Notes: generated from the sequence alone by a model not told the origin. A stretch of 43,924 nucleotides of DNA from HGM12587 sp964602445 (GCA_964602445.1 CAZRQV010000016.1:1-43924); one strand, 5' to 3'; shown: positions 15,740 through 24,600, counted from the stretch's first letter. Numbers and translations are program-made.

Positions 15740-18376
15740 TTATTTTTTTCTGGCTGAGGTAATGCTGCTCAGTCTGTCATAGTTCTGTGTTACAGTAATA
15801 CTCTGTACCTGAGCTCCGCCGGTACAGGTAGTACAAGTATACTGCGGAAGCATGGAAACTCCATATGCCGTATCCATGGTCGGATTATCCGGTGCACCAT
15901 CCTGAAGTATCGGAAGAATGACTCTTACCTGATCTGCCGGCCAGTAACAGTTCTCGGTTGCCAAAAGACCTGTGATCGGACAAACCGATGCCATAATATG
16001 CACATTACAGCTTTCTGTCGGTTCACTGCCCTTCGCAAAATATTCCGTTACAACCATACTTCCTCTCTGGTCACAGTCACATAATCCTGCAACCGGAAGT
16101 TTTCCGGATTCAGAACATACTGCCACACTGACAATTCCGTCCGGTTTTTCAAAGTTTTTATTTTCCAGTTCTTCATGAACTCTGGACATTACCGATTTCC
16201 AAAGTTTTTTGTGATAGCTCTTTTCTTCGCTTCCTTTTAATTTGCTTGTAGGGATATCATATCCTGCCCAAACACCTGCTGTATAATACGGGGTATAACC
16301 TACAAACCATACGTCTTTATCATCGGAAGTGGTACCGGTTTTTCCGGCAATGTTCATTCCTCCGAAATTCAGTGCCTTGCCGGTTCCTTTAGTCACAACA
16401 TCCTGCATTGCAGAAGTAAGCAGCCATGCATTTTCTTCTGAAATCACTCTGTGAGTTTCACGGTCTGCAGTTTTATCAATAATCACATTTCCTTCCGAAT
16501 CTTCAATCTTTGTATAGAAGATTGGTTCCTGATACATTCCGGCATTGGCAATGGTCGCATAAGCCGCTGTCAATTCCAGATTCGTAACCCCTTGGGTCAG
16601 ACCGCCCAATGCTACGGATGGACCATAGTCATTGTTTCCATTGGCTGTGGCTGTTTTCTGGATCGTCGTAAATCCAAATTTATCCAGAAAGCTCAGTCCC
16701 AGTGCAGAACCGTTTTCTGTATAAGTCTTTACAGCCAGAATATTCATGGACTGTTCAATTCCCTTTCGAAGGCTTGTCCAGCCCTGATAAGCATCTCCTG
16801 TCCAGTTCTTTACCAGACGGATATCTGCTCCTTCTTCGTAGAGATAAGGACCGTCATACTGGGTCGTTGCAAGAGTCATGCCTCCTGCTTCCAGTGCCGG
16901 TGCATAGGCAGACACGATCTTAAAGGTCGATCCCGGCTGTCTGACAGAATCCACAGCACGATTCAGCGTCAGATTGGCTGTTTTTTCTCCGCGGCCTCCG
17001 ATGATTCCCTGTACTTCCCCGGTATACTGATCCATCAGGATCATGGAAACCTGTGGCTGTATGGTCATCTTCACATCACGGTATACTTTATCACCTTCTT
17101 CGATGACGGATGCTTCGTACTCATCAATGGCTGCCTGCGCTTCTTCCTCGGTGCTGTAAAGCAGCTCATAAGTTTTTCCGCCCTGTTTTTCCTTAAAATA
17201 AGACTGCATCATTTCTTTACTGTAGTTTGTGGTGGTGCCGTCTGCTTTAATGGTAGTCAGTGCATATTCCAGACCGATCTTATAAGTTCCCGGATAATTT
17301 TCCGGATTGGCTGCTTCTTCATCCATGATTTTCTGAATCTGTGGATTCATCGTACTGTAGATCTGCAAGCCTTCGCCATAAAGAGCATTGTATGCCTGGG
17401 TATCTGAATAACCTTTTAATTCTTTTAAATCTTCCAGAACCGTTTCAATGACTGCATCGGTAAAGTAAGAATTTACTTTTGCACTTTCGCTGACTGTTTC
17501 GTTTACATTTTTGATCTTACTGTAAACATCTTCCTGCATGGCAGTTTCATACTCTTCCTGAGTGATCAATTCCTGCTCTAACATATTATTCAGTACAAGC
17601 GAACGTCTCTTTTCGTTTTCCTTCTGATTTTTAATCGGATTATATCCTTCCGGACTTTTGGTAATTCCTGCCAGAACCGCTGCTTCTGCAATGGTCAGTT
17701 CCGAAACGTCTTTCCCAAAATACCGTTCGCTGGCAGATTGGATTCCCAAAGTATTCTGTCCCAGATTAATGGTATTCAGATATGCCTCTAAGATTTCTTC
17801 TTTTGACATTTCTTCTTCCAGTTTCAATGCCAGATACTGTTCCTGAATCTTTCGTTCGATCTTATCTGCCATGCCTTCTTCTGACATGAAATCGAATACG
17901 TTATTTTTTAATAACTGCTGGGTAATCGTACTTGCCCCCTGCTTTGTTTTGCCGCCGGAAGTTACCAAAGTTACCCCCGCACGTAAAATACCATGAACAT
18001 CAATTCCGTTATGCTCATAGAATCGTTCATCTTCAATGGCGATAAACGCCTCCTGCACATGTTTTGGAATCTGGTCGATGGTTACCATCGTTCTGTTGGT
18101 TCCAGATGCGATCAGCTCCTGCATCTTATTCCCTTCAGAATCATAAATCGTTGATTTAAACCCCTTCGGAATTACACTTTCGCTGGTAATCTCCGGTGCA
18201 TTATCGATCACACCCTTGATCACGCCCACCCCCGCACAGGCAGTGACCACTACAACAGCGATCATGCAAACGAGAAAAGCTTTCAGAAAAATTACACTGA
18301 GCTTCTTCCCAACTTTTTTCTTTTTGGAACGAAGTGCTTTCTGCTTTTTCGAAGTTTCTTTTTTGCTGTAATTCAT
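15740..18376 (-). CDS. Class A penicillin-binding protein 1A
   Basis: The 878-residue bifunctional peptidoglycan synthase has a Lys-rich cytoplasmic start, one membrane anchor (about 27-52), a GT51 glycosyltransferase domain (EDERFYEHNGID and GASTITQQLLKN) and a transpeptidase domain with Ser483 in STFK, SMN, and KTGTT. Extra sequence inserted between the domains (about 330-440) and after the KTG box is usual for clostridial PBP1A. The tail holds several Cys residues (CSESG, CDCDQR, CNVH, CTTCTGG), which is unusual for an extracytoplasmic protein in an anaerobe and may bind metal or form disulfides. Start supported by AAAGGAGG. First gene of an operon with CYTH and DJ-1 proteins. Confidence 0.95.
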   Translation of the reverse strand: MNYSKKETSKKQKALRSKKKKVGKKLSVIFLKAFLVCMIAVVVVTACAGVGVIKGVIDNAPEITSESVIPKGFKSTIYDSEGNKMQELIASGTNRTMVTIDQIPKHVQEAFIAIEDERFYEHNGIDVHGILRAGVTLVTSGGKTKQGASTITQQLLKNNVFDFMSEEGMADKIERKIQEQYLALKLEEEMSKEEILEAYLNTINLGQNTLGIQSASERYFGKDVSELTIAEAAVLAGITKSPEGYNPIKNQKENEKRRSLVLNNMLEQELITQEEYETAMQEDVYSKIKNVNETVSESAKVNSYFTDAVIETVLEDLKELKGYSDTQAYNALYGEGLQIYSTMNPQIQKIMDEEAANPENYPGTYKIGLEYALTTIKADGTTTNYSKEMMQSYFKEKQGGKTYELLYSTEEEAQAAIDEYEASVIEEGDKVYRDVKMTIQPQVSMILMDQYTGEVQGIIGGRGEKTANLTLNRAVDSVRQPGSTFKIVSAYAPALEAGGMTLATTQYDGPYLYEEGADIRLVKNWTGDAYQGWTSLRKGIEQSMNILAVKTYTENGSALGLSFLDKFGFTTIQKTATANGNNDYGPSVALGGLTQGVTNLELTAAYATIANAGMYQEPIFYTKIEDSEGNVIIDKTADRETHRVISEENAWLLTSAMQDVVTKGTGKALNFGGMNIAGKTGTTSDDKDVWFVGYTPYYTAGVWAGYDIPTSKLKGSEEKSYHKKLWKSVMSRVHEELENKNFEKPDGIVSVAVCSESGKLPVAGLCDCDQRGSMVVTEYFAKGSEPTESCNVHIMASVCPITGLLATENCYWPADQVRVILPILQDGAPDNPTMDTAYGVSMLPQYTCTTCTGGAQVQSITVTQNYDRLSSITSARKK

Positions 18377-18402
18377 GCATAAGCCTCCTTTTTATCCCCG
18401 TC

Positions 18403-18411
18403 ATTATAGCA
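18403..18411 (-). promoter_or_regulatory. Extended -10 promoter for the PBP1A operon
   Basis: Minus-strand TGCTATAAT (18411-18403) is an ideal extended -10. The best -35 at 17 bases, TTTATT, is poor, as is common for extended -10 promoters. It diverges from the yigZ promoter. Confidence 0.6.
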
Positions 18412-18438
18412 AATCCACCTTGTTAAATAAAGGAAAAC

Positions 18439-18467
18439 TTGCTTTTTTAAGATAAAATATGTATATT
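18439..18467 (+). promoter_or_regulatory. Promoter for yigZ
   Basis: TTGCTT (18439-18444), 17 bases, TATATT (18462-18467), about 55 bases upstream of the yigZ ATG. Confidence 0.6.
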
Positions 18468-18521
18468 GTAATAAAAAATTTATGAAAAAGGAATGAAATC
18501 TTAAGATTTAGGACTGAAGGC

Positions 18522-19160
18522 ATGAAAATATTGTACAAAGGCGGTTCCGGGGAACTGGAAGAAAAAAAATCCCGTTTTATCGCCAACACACTCCCCATCT
18601 CTTCTCAGGAAGAAGCTTTGGAATTTATTGAAAAAACAAAAAAACAATACTGGGATGCCCGACATAACTGCTTTGCTTATGTTCTGGGAGATCATCATGA
18701 GATCCAGCGTTTTTCTGACGACGGAGAACCGGGAGGAACTGCCGGAAAACCGATGCTTGACGTTCTGCTGGGAGAAAACATCCACAATATGGCAGTGGTC
18801 GTTACCCGATACTTCGGCGGAACTCTTTTAGGAACCGGCGGACTGGTTCGTGCTTATTCCGGTGCCGTAAAAGAAGGTCTGGCAAATTCCGTTGTCTTAG
18901 AACAGCAGCAGGGAAGACGTCTTCTCCTGCAGACCAATTATTCTGATCTTGGAAAGATCCAATATCTGCTTCTCAACAACAGTATTCCCATTCTCAGCGA
19001 AGATTATGGGGCAGATGTCTGTTTTGAAGTGCTGGTACCGTTAGAAGCGGAAAAACAGATTACTGAACTTCTCATTGACGGAACCAACGGACGGATCTCC
19101 ATCGTTCCTGACGAACTTCTTAATTTCACAATCTATCAAAAAGAGGTGCTACTGCTGTAG
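18522..19160 (+). CDS. yigZ: YigZ/IMPACT family protein
   Basis: The 212-residue product has the UPF0029 N-terminal domain with the signature GEPGGTAGKPML and VVTRYFGGTLLGTGGLVRAY, followed by a DUF1949 ferredoxin-like C-terminal domain. The family is related to eukaryotic IMPACT, a regulator of Gcn2; the bacterial function is not settled. Translation starts at 18522 with AGGA 8 bases upstream. It is the only plus-strand gene for several kilobases and its last four codons overlap the end of ctpA inside a shared hairpin. Confidence 0.92.
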   Translation: MKILYKGGSGELEEKKSRFIANTLPISSQEEALEFIEKTKKQYWDARHNCFAYVLGDHHEIQRFSDDGEPGGTAGKPMLDVLLGENIHNMAVVVTRYFGGTLLGTGGLVRAYSGAVKEGLANSVVLEQQQGRRLLLQTNYSDLGKIQYLLLNNSIPILSEDYGADVCFEVLVPLEAEKQITELLIDGTNGRISIVPDELLNFTIYQKEVLLL

Positions 19161-19166
19161 CACCTC
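19143..19166. terminator. Shared terminator hairpin inside two overlapping gene ends
   Basis: A perfect 10-bp stem (GAGGTGCTAC, loop TGCT, GTAGCACCTC) contains the stop codons of both yigZ (plus) and ctpA (minus). On the minus strand it is followed by TTTTTG; the plus-strand T-tract is weaker. Confidence 0.8.
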
Positions 19167-20414
19167 AATTGCTTTCTGTAACTGTACATCCTCTTCTAAA
19201 GAAAGTTCTGTCTGTGTTTTTAATTCTTCCGGCAGATCAATCTCTACATCCGGAGTAATTCCGATTCCGTGAATATTATTTCCATTCGGCGTATAATATT
19301 TGGCTGTGGTAATCTTCAGTGCAGTTCCATCCTGCAGATCGATCACGCTCTGTACGATTCCTTTTCCGTAGGACTGTGTTCCTATGATCGTTGCTTTCTC
19401 ATAATCCTGCAGTGCTCCTGCAAGAATTTCTGAAGCACTGGCACTGTTGCCGTTCATCAGAACACACATTGGAACTTTCACGCAGGAAGCATCAGAACTT
19501 CGCTCTTCTCTTGGACCTTCTTTGTATTCTGTAAATACGATCGGACCTTCCGGAAGCAACTCATCTGCGATACTGCATACCGCATCCACACTTCCGCCGC
19601 CGTTATTTCGAAGATCGATCACCAGTGATTTCATTCCCCGGTTCTGCAGATCTGTCAGTGCCTGATGGAACTGACCGGAAGTAACACTGTCAAATTCTGT
19701 GATCTGGATATAACCAACAGAATCTGCAAGCATTTCATGTTCTACGGTCGGAACTTCAATGCTCTGACGTTTCATGGTAAATGCAATCTCTTCCTCTTCG
19801 CGAAGCATAGAGACGGTTACCTCTGTACCTTCTTCCCCTTTGATCTTTGTTACGATATGATTCAGATCCAGTCCGGTAATGTCTTCCCCTTCTACTTTGT
19901 ACAGGATATCTTCCGGCTGGATTCCTGCTTCATAAGCCGGACATCCTTCATAAACTCTGGAAACTCTGATTTCTTTCGTAATCATATTCTGGGAAAATAC
20001 TGCACCGATTCCGCAATAATTTCCCGTACTGGAATCCAGCATACTTTGTGTCTCTGTTTCATTATAATAAGCTGCATAAGGATCTCCCAGACTGGCTACC
20101 AGTCCGTAATAGAGATAATCCCGCATTTCTTCATCATCAATTTCATCCAGATAATAGTTACGGATATAAGCCTCTAAAAATCCAAGTTTTGCCTGCACTT
20201 CCTTTTTTTGTGTAACCAGTTCGGAAGAACTGCTGCCGGCTGTATGCTGATTTTGGACACGATTCTGATACATCCCAAAACTAACACCCAGACAGACCAC
20301 TGCCATCACGGCACACAAAACAAATGCAGTAAAGAATCCCTTCCAGAAACCGCCCGCTTTCTTCTCTTTTTTTTCTTCTTTCTCTTCTAAGATTTCTTCA
20401 TCCATTTCTGACAT
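19149..20414 (-). CDS. ctpA: S41 family C-terminal processing peptidase
   Basis: The 421-residue product has an acidic/Lys-rich cytoplasmic start, one membrane anchor (about 25-48), a PDZ domain (about 115-200; VYEGCPAYEAGIQPEDIL) and the S41 protease domain with DLRNNGGG, the serine motif NSASASEI and the lysine motif SYGKG. These are the Ser-Lys dyad residues of CtpA/CtpB proteases. It is last in the ftsEX-M23-ctpA cluster, which suggests it processes or turns over peptidoglycan hydrolases or their regulators. The C-terminal codons lie in the terminator hairpin and overlap yigZ by 12 bases. Confidence 0.95.
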   Translation of the reverse strand: MSEMDEEILEEKEEKKEKKAGGFWKGFFTAFVLCAVMAVVCLGVSFGMYQNRVQNQHTAGSSSSELVTQKKEVQAKLGFLEAYIRNYYLDEIDDEEMRDYLYYGLVASLGDPYAAYYNETETQSMLDSSTGNYCGIGAVFSQNMITKEIRVSRVYEGCPAYEAGIQPEDILYKVEGEDITGLDLNHIVTKIKGEEGTEVTVSMLREEEEIAFTMKRQSIEVPTVEHEMLADSVGYIQITEFDSVTSGQFHQALTDLQNRGMKSLVIDLRNNGGGSVDAVCSIADELLPEGPIVFTEYKEGPREERSSDASCVKVPMCVLMNGNSASASEILAGALQDYEKATIIGTQSYGKGIVQSVIDLQDGTALKITTAKYYTPNGNNIHGIGITPDVEIDLPEELKTQTELSLEEDVQLQKAIEVLQQ

Positions 20415-20430
20415 TTTCTTTCCATTCCTT

Positions 20431-21627
20431 TTAAATATAGCCCAGCGGATCTACGTAACTTCCGTTTTTGATCACACCAAAATGCAGATGATTTCCGGAA
20501 GAATAACCGGTGGATCCGACTTTCGCGATCACCTGTCCCTGAGAAACCGTTTCCCCTACAGATACCAGCAGGGAAGACGCATGCATATAAACCGTGGAAA
20601 CTCCGTTTCCATGGGCAATGACAATATAGTTTCCTGCAGAAGAGCTGTATTTGGAGGTCGTTACTACCCCCGCGGCAGATGCCAGAATATCAGAGCCATA
20701 CGGCGCCGCCAGATCCACACCTTTGTGGTTGGTGGATGCGCCCGGTACCGGCTGCGGTCTTGGGCCGAAATAACTGCTGATTCTGGTGTATGCCGGACAC
20801 GGCCAGATAAATCCGGTAGCTTCTCCGTCATAAATATCCGGCTGTGCTGCCTTTGCGATCTGTTCTTCGATCTCATCCAGCAGTTTTTCCTGTTCCTCCA
20901 GCTGTTTTTCATAATCGTCCTGTGCATCAGAGGCATCACCAATCTGTTCTGTCTTGCTGCTCAGTTCCCCTTTTTTCGTATTGATGCTGCTGTTGACCTT
21001 CTTTTTCTGGCTCTCCAGTTCAGTCTGCATCATTTCCAGTTCTTCCAGCTCCGCTGTCAGCGTCTGTTCCTGCAAAGCGATCTCTTCTTTGGTTGCTGTC
21101 AGCTCCTGCATTTTATCCCGGTCACAATTAGAAATGGTCAGCGTATGCCCGGCACGATTGAGCAGTTCCGTAATGCTGCCGGACTGCAGCAGCAGCTCCA
21201 GCCATGACTTTCCGGAATTCTCATAAAAATATTGTATGCGCATCTTCATAGATTCATACTGTTCTTCACAGGCTGCTTTCGCTTCTTCCAGCTCTGCTTT
21301 GGTCGCTTCGATATCCGCTGTTTTCTCTGCGATCTTTTTTTCAAAATCAGTAATTTCCTTGGAAAGATTGTTCATCTGTGTATCCAGCTGATTGATGTAG
21401 CTCTGAATATTCGTCTTTTCTGCCTTCAGACCGTCAATCTCTTTCTGTACGTCACTGATGTTGTCCTTCAGATTATTGATCTCGTCAATGGTTTCCTGCC
21501 GTTTATTTTCCAGTTCCGACAGTGTTGAATTTTCTGTGGCCTGCACTCCTGAAACAGACATGCTGACCATCAGAAGCATACAGCCCATTGAAACGAATCG
21601 TTTCATCCGTTTTCCAAATAAATGCAT
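20431..21627 (-). CDS. Secreted coiled-coil M23 metallopeptidase (EnvC/PcsB-like)
   Basis: The 398 residues comprise a signal peptide (to about VQA-TEN), a long coiled coil (about 32-255) and a C-terminal LytM/M23 domain. Zinc ligands are visible in NHKGVDLA (HxxxD) and NHLHFGV (HxH), with YMH before them, so the domain looks catalytically competent, unlike E. coli EnvC. Position immediately after ftsX fits the FtsEX-controlled hydrolase or activator that splits the septal wall. The ATG at 21627 has AGGGGA about 9 bases upstream; an ATG 21 bases further in is an alternative and would keep the signal peptide. Confidence 0.93.
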   Translation of the reverse strand: MHLFGKRMKRFVSMGCMLLMVSMSVSGVQATENSTLSELENKRQETIDEINNLKDNISDVQKEIDGLKAEKTNIQSYINQLDTQMNNLSKEITDFEKKIAEKTADIEATKAELEEAKAACEEQYESMKMRIQYFYENSGKSWLELLLQSGSITELLNRAGHTLTISNCDRDKMQELTATKEEIALQEQTLTAELEELEMMQTELESQKKKVNSSINTKKGELSSKTEQIGDASDAQDDYEKQLEEQEKLLDEIEEQIAKAAQPDIYDGEATGFIWPCPAYTRISSYFGPRPQPVPGASTNHKGVDLAAPYGSDILASAAGVVTTSKYSSSAGNYIVIAHGNGVSTVYMHASSLLVSVGETVSQGQVIAKVGSTGYSSGNHLHFGVIKNGSYVDPLGYI

Positions 21628-21645
21628 CTGTCAATTTCCCCTGTC

Positions 21646-22554
21646 TTAAACCCGTAAATGTTTTCTTGTTGTGAAAAAGCTTCCAAAAAATCCGATTCCC
21701 ACGCTCAAGAGCAACGCCACCGGAATCAATGTGTGGAATAATTCTTCTACCGGTAAAAACTGCAGTACGCCGGTCAGCAGATTAAATTCTCCTGTCACAT
21801 AAACGGTCAATTTTTTATAGCCTAAATATAATACCAGCATCGGTACTACGGCACCTACCAGACCGATCACGATTCCCTCAATCAGGAACGGTGTTCTTGT
21901 AAATGCATTGGTCGCACCGATCAGTTTCATAATTCCAATCTCTTCTTTTCTGGAATTGATTCCGATGGTGATCGTATTGCTGATCAAAAAGATGGAAACT
22001 GCAAGAAGCAGACCAATGATCGCAATGGATGCATATCCCACCAGAACATTAAAATCAGAAAGCATATTCGCAATATCTTCTGAATGATTGATTCTGTTAA
22101 CGCCGTCTACAGATTCTATATATTCTACCAGATCATCCTGTTTTTCAACATCTGTTACGTATACTTCATAGTGTGCTGAATTGGCCAGCGGATTGTCATC
22201 TTCAAACCCTTCTGCCAGCTGTGGGTTTTCTGCAAAATAAATTTCTTTATATTCTGCCCAGGCTTCTTCTGCCGATACGTATTCAATCTTCGATACTTCT
22301 GTACGGGTAGAAAGCTTTTCCCCGATTTCCTGTATTTCCATTTCAGAGATTCCTTCTTCGAAAAATACAGTGACTGCAACACCACTTTCTGCGATTTTTA
22401 CGACATGATTGATATTCTGCACCAGACAGAAAAAAATGCCAAACATAAAGATACATGCTGACATGGTTGCCATAGAAGCAAGAGAATACAGTTTATGTCT
22501 CCAGATATTTTTAAATCCCTGCTGAATACAGTAGCCTAATGAACTAATCCTCAT
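21646..22554 (-). CDS. ftsX: Cell division protein FtsX (permease-like)
   Basis: About 302 residues with a cytoplasmic N terminus, a first transmembrane segment (FMFGIFFCLVQ), an extracellular domain with the ISEMEIQEI and VDGVNRI elements, and three C-terminal membrane segments. FtsX transmits ATP-driven changes in FtsE to peptidoglycan hydrolases outside. The likely start is ATG at 22554 (MRISSLGYCIQQG), overlapping ftsE by 11 bases; an in-frame ATG 27 bases upstream would deepen the overlap. No strong ribosome site is visible, which fits translational coupling. Confidence 0.95.
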   Translation of the reverse strand: MRISSLGYCIQQGFKNIWRHKLYSLASMATMSACIFMFGIFFCLVQNINHVVKIAESGVAVTVFFEEGISEMEIQEIGEKLSTRTEVSKIEYVSAEEAWAEYKEIYFAENPQLAEGFEDDNPLANSAHYEVYVTDVEKQDDLVEYIESVDGVNRINHSEDIANMLSDFNVLVGYASIAIIGLLLAVSIFLISNTITIGINSRKEEIGIMKLIGATNAFTRTPFLIEGIVIGLVGAVVPMLVLYLGYKKLTVYVTGEFNLLTGVLQFLPVEELFHTLIPVALLLSVGIGFFGSFFTTRKHLRV

Positions 22555-23230
22555 GATCGTACCCAGCATTTCGCTCATCACTGATAATGACGCCTTTCTT
22601 CATCGCAATTACTCGTTCCTTCATCAGATTTACCATTTCTCTGTCATGGGTCACTACGACAACGGTGGTGCCCTTTTCATTGATCTCTTTCAAAAGTTTC
22701 ATGATTTCTCTGGAATTTTTCGGATCCAGATTTCCCGTCGGTTCATCCGCCAGAATGATGGATGGTTTATTTACCAGCGCACGAGCCAATGCGACTCGCT
22801 GCTGTTCCCCGCCGGAAAGCTGTTTTGGAAGAGAACGATACTTCTCCGCAAGCCCTACGGTAGAAAGGATCGCCGGAACTTCCTTATGTATCACTTTTGT
22901 GGACGTAGCTACAACTCTCTGTGCAAATGCCACATTTTCATAAACATTTCTGTCTTTTAAAAGACGGAATTCCTGGAACACACATCCGATCTTACGACGA
23001 TACATCGGAACATAACGGCGCTTCATTTTATTTAATACCAGTCCATCTACTTCAATCGTTCCTTCTGTAGGTTCCAGCTCTTTCAGTAAAAGCTTAATCA
23101 GCGTAGACTTTCCGGAACCACTGTCTCCTACGATAAAGACAAATTCTCCGTCTTCGATTTCCATCGTTACGTTTTTCAGTGCTTCTACACCATTGGTGTA
23201 ATTTTTACTGACGTTTTCAAAACGTATCAT
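22544..23230 (-). CDS. ftsE: Cell division ATP-binding protein FtsE
   Basis: The 228-residue ABC ATPase has Walker A GDSGSGKS, a Q-loop in CVFQEFRLL, signature LSGGEQQR and Walker B IILADEPTGN. It pairs with FtsX at the division site. The start MIRFENVSKNY at 23230 is set by AGGAGG 5 bases upstream; a longer reading frame has no site. A folded leader precedes it (23251-23283). Confidence 0.97.
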   Translation of the reverse strand: MIRFENVSKNYTNGVEALKNVTMEIEDGEFVFIVGDSGSGKSTLIKLLLKELEPTEGTIEVDGLVLNKMKRRYVPMYRRKIGCVFQEFRLLKDRNVYENVAFAQRVVATSTKVIHKEVPAILSTVGLAEKYRSLPKQLSGGEQQRVALARALVNKPSIILADEPTGNLDPKNSREIMKLLKEINEKGTTVVVVTHDREMVNLMKERVIAMKKGVIISDERNAGYDHED

Positions 23231-23250
23231 AAACTCCTCCTGCTTCAACC

Positions 23251-23283
23251 GCAAATGTGAAGGCAGCATTTGCCGCCTTCACA
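23251..23283 (-). promoter_or_regulatory. Hairpin with possible pseudoknot upstream of ftsE
   Basis: On the minus strand TGTGAAGGC and GCCTTCACA form a 9-bp stem. The loop holds GCAAATG, complementary to CATTTGC just 3' of the stem. The two helices could form an H-type pseudoknot or compete. No T-tract follows, and the ftsE ribosome site begins about 12 bases later. Confidence 0.5.
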
Positions 23284-23293
23284 ATCGTCTTTC

Positions 23294-24382
23294 TTAATAA
23301 TCAATTGATTCCATATACTTCATGTATTTTACTACCATCAATGCAATCTTAAATGTGATCGCATCTTCAAATACCCTCAGATCCAGACCGGTACTCTTCT
23401 GAAGTTTATCCAGACGGTATACCAGTGTATTTCTGTGAATATAAAGCTGTCTGGATGTTTCAGATACATTCAGACTGTTTTCAAAAAATTTGTTGATCGT
23501 TGCCAATGTTTCTTCATCAAAATCATCCGGAGATTTGTTATCAAAGATTTCTCTGATGAACATCTTACACAACGGAATCGGCAGCTGATAGATCAGTCGT
23601 CCAATTCCCAAGGTATTATAAGCGATCACATCCCGTTCTTCAAAGAAGATACGTCCTACACCTAAGGACATCTTTGCCTCTTTATAAGAACGCGAAACGT
23701 CTTTTAACTCTCCTACGATCGTTCCGTACGCTACATGAACGCCTTTCATTCCTTCGGCAGTCAACGTATCTCTGATCGTTTTGGCCAGTTTATTGATTTC
23801 TGCATAAGTGTCGCTTAACAGCAGTTCTTTTACGATAATGACATTTTTCTCGTCTACCGCTGTAATGAAATCCCTGTTTTTTCCGCCAAACATCGCGCGG
23901 ACACTTTCCATGACATTGTTTTCTTTTTCACGGACTGTTTCCACGATAAATACGACACGTTTTACATCGGTCGGAATATGCAGTTTTTTGGCTCTGTTAT
24001 AAATGTCAACTAACAGCAGGTTGTCCAGCAGCAGATTTTTCACGAAATTATCCTTATCAAACCGCTCTTTATATGCTACCAGTAAATTCTGGATTTGAAA
24101 AGCAGCAATTTTTCCTACCATGTAAACATCTTCACTTCCGCCGTTTGCTACCAGGATATATTCCAGCTGGTTTTCATCAAACACTTTAAAAAACTGATAT
24201 CCACGAATCACCTGACTGTCTGCCGGGGAATCAATAAATGGTTCTACAACATTTGTAAAATTTTCCTGTTCTCTAAACGTGGATGCTAATACTGTTCCTT
24301 CTGCATCAAGCACACACAGATCGATTCTTGCAATTCCTTTTAAACCTTCGATTGTGCTCTGCAGGATCTGATTTGATATCAT
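23294..24382 (-). CDS. PucR/CdaR-type helix-turn-helix regulator
   Basis: About 362 residues. The N-terminal part (ISNQILQSTIEGLKG... to about 130) resembles the sugar-diacid recognition domain of CdaR, the middle resembles a GGDEF-like CdaR domain, and the C terminus is a PucR-type HTH (FFENSLNVSETSRQLYIHRN followed by TLVYRLDKL). It is a likely DNA-binding regulator; the ligand is unknown. Start at 24382 is chosen for AAAGG before MISNQ; the longer frame only adds a Lys/Arg-rich stretch. It lies 63 bases upstream of ftsE, on the same strand with no clear terminator between, so it may lead the ftsEX operon. Confidence 0.82.
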   Translation of the reverse strand: MISNQILQSTIEGLKGIARIDLCVLDAEGTVLASTFREQENFTNVVEPFIDSPADSQVIRGYQFFKVFDENQLEYILVANGGSEDVYMVGKIAAFQIQNLLVAYKERFDKDNFVKNLLLDNLLLVDIYNRAKKLHIPTDVKRVVFIVETVREKENNVMESVRAMFGGKNRDFITAVDEKNVIIVKELLLSDTYAEINKLAKTIRDTLTAEGMKGVHVAYGTIVGELKDVSRSYKEAKMSLGVGRIFFEERDVIAYNTLGIGRLIYQLPIPLCKMFIREIFDNKSPDDFDEETLATINKFFENSLNVSETSRQLYIHRNTLVYRLDKLQKSTGLDLRVFEDAITFKIALMVVKYMKYMESIDY

Positions 24383-24485
24383 ATCTACCTTTCCCCTTCT
24401 CTTCTTTTTTCTTCTCTTTTTGTACAAATTTTGTCTCTGTTTTTTATGCAAAATTCAAGTGAAATATTTTTGGGTCTCCTAAACT

Positions 24486-24491
24486 ATTATA
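24486..24491 (-). promoter_or_regulatory. Candidate -10 for the CdaR-like gene / ftsEX operon
   Basis: Minus-strand TATAAT sits about 100 bases upstream of the regulator gene. The -35 at 17 bases (TTTCGC) is poor. Overlapping plus-strand TTGGGT-16-TATATT (24470-24497) could serve the divergent small membrane protein. Confidence 0.4.
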
Positions 24492-24498
24492 TATATTA

Positions 24499-24547
24499 AT
24501 GCACAAAGGCGAAAAAAGGAAGTGTTTTTTTGATTTTTTTTGTGCAT
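24499..24547. repeat. Long inverted repeat between divergent genes
   Basis: ATGCACAAA (24499-24507) is repeated inverted as TTTGTGCAT (24539-24547). The 31 bases between them contain further complementary A6 and T7 runs, so the whole could fold as one extended hairpin or be a two-site operator in the space between the CdaR-like gene and the small membrane protein gene. Confidence 0.6.
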
Positions 24548-24600
24548 AATTTTTGCTTTTCTTCATATGATTTAGAAAATAACTTCCGGGGGAATTTATT

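Noticed and set aside
16451..17407. Plus-strand open frame of 318 codons opposite the PBP gene
   Set aside because: Antisense shadow of conserved PBP coding sequence, without a ribosome site or protein-like composition.
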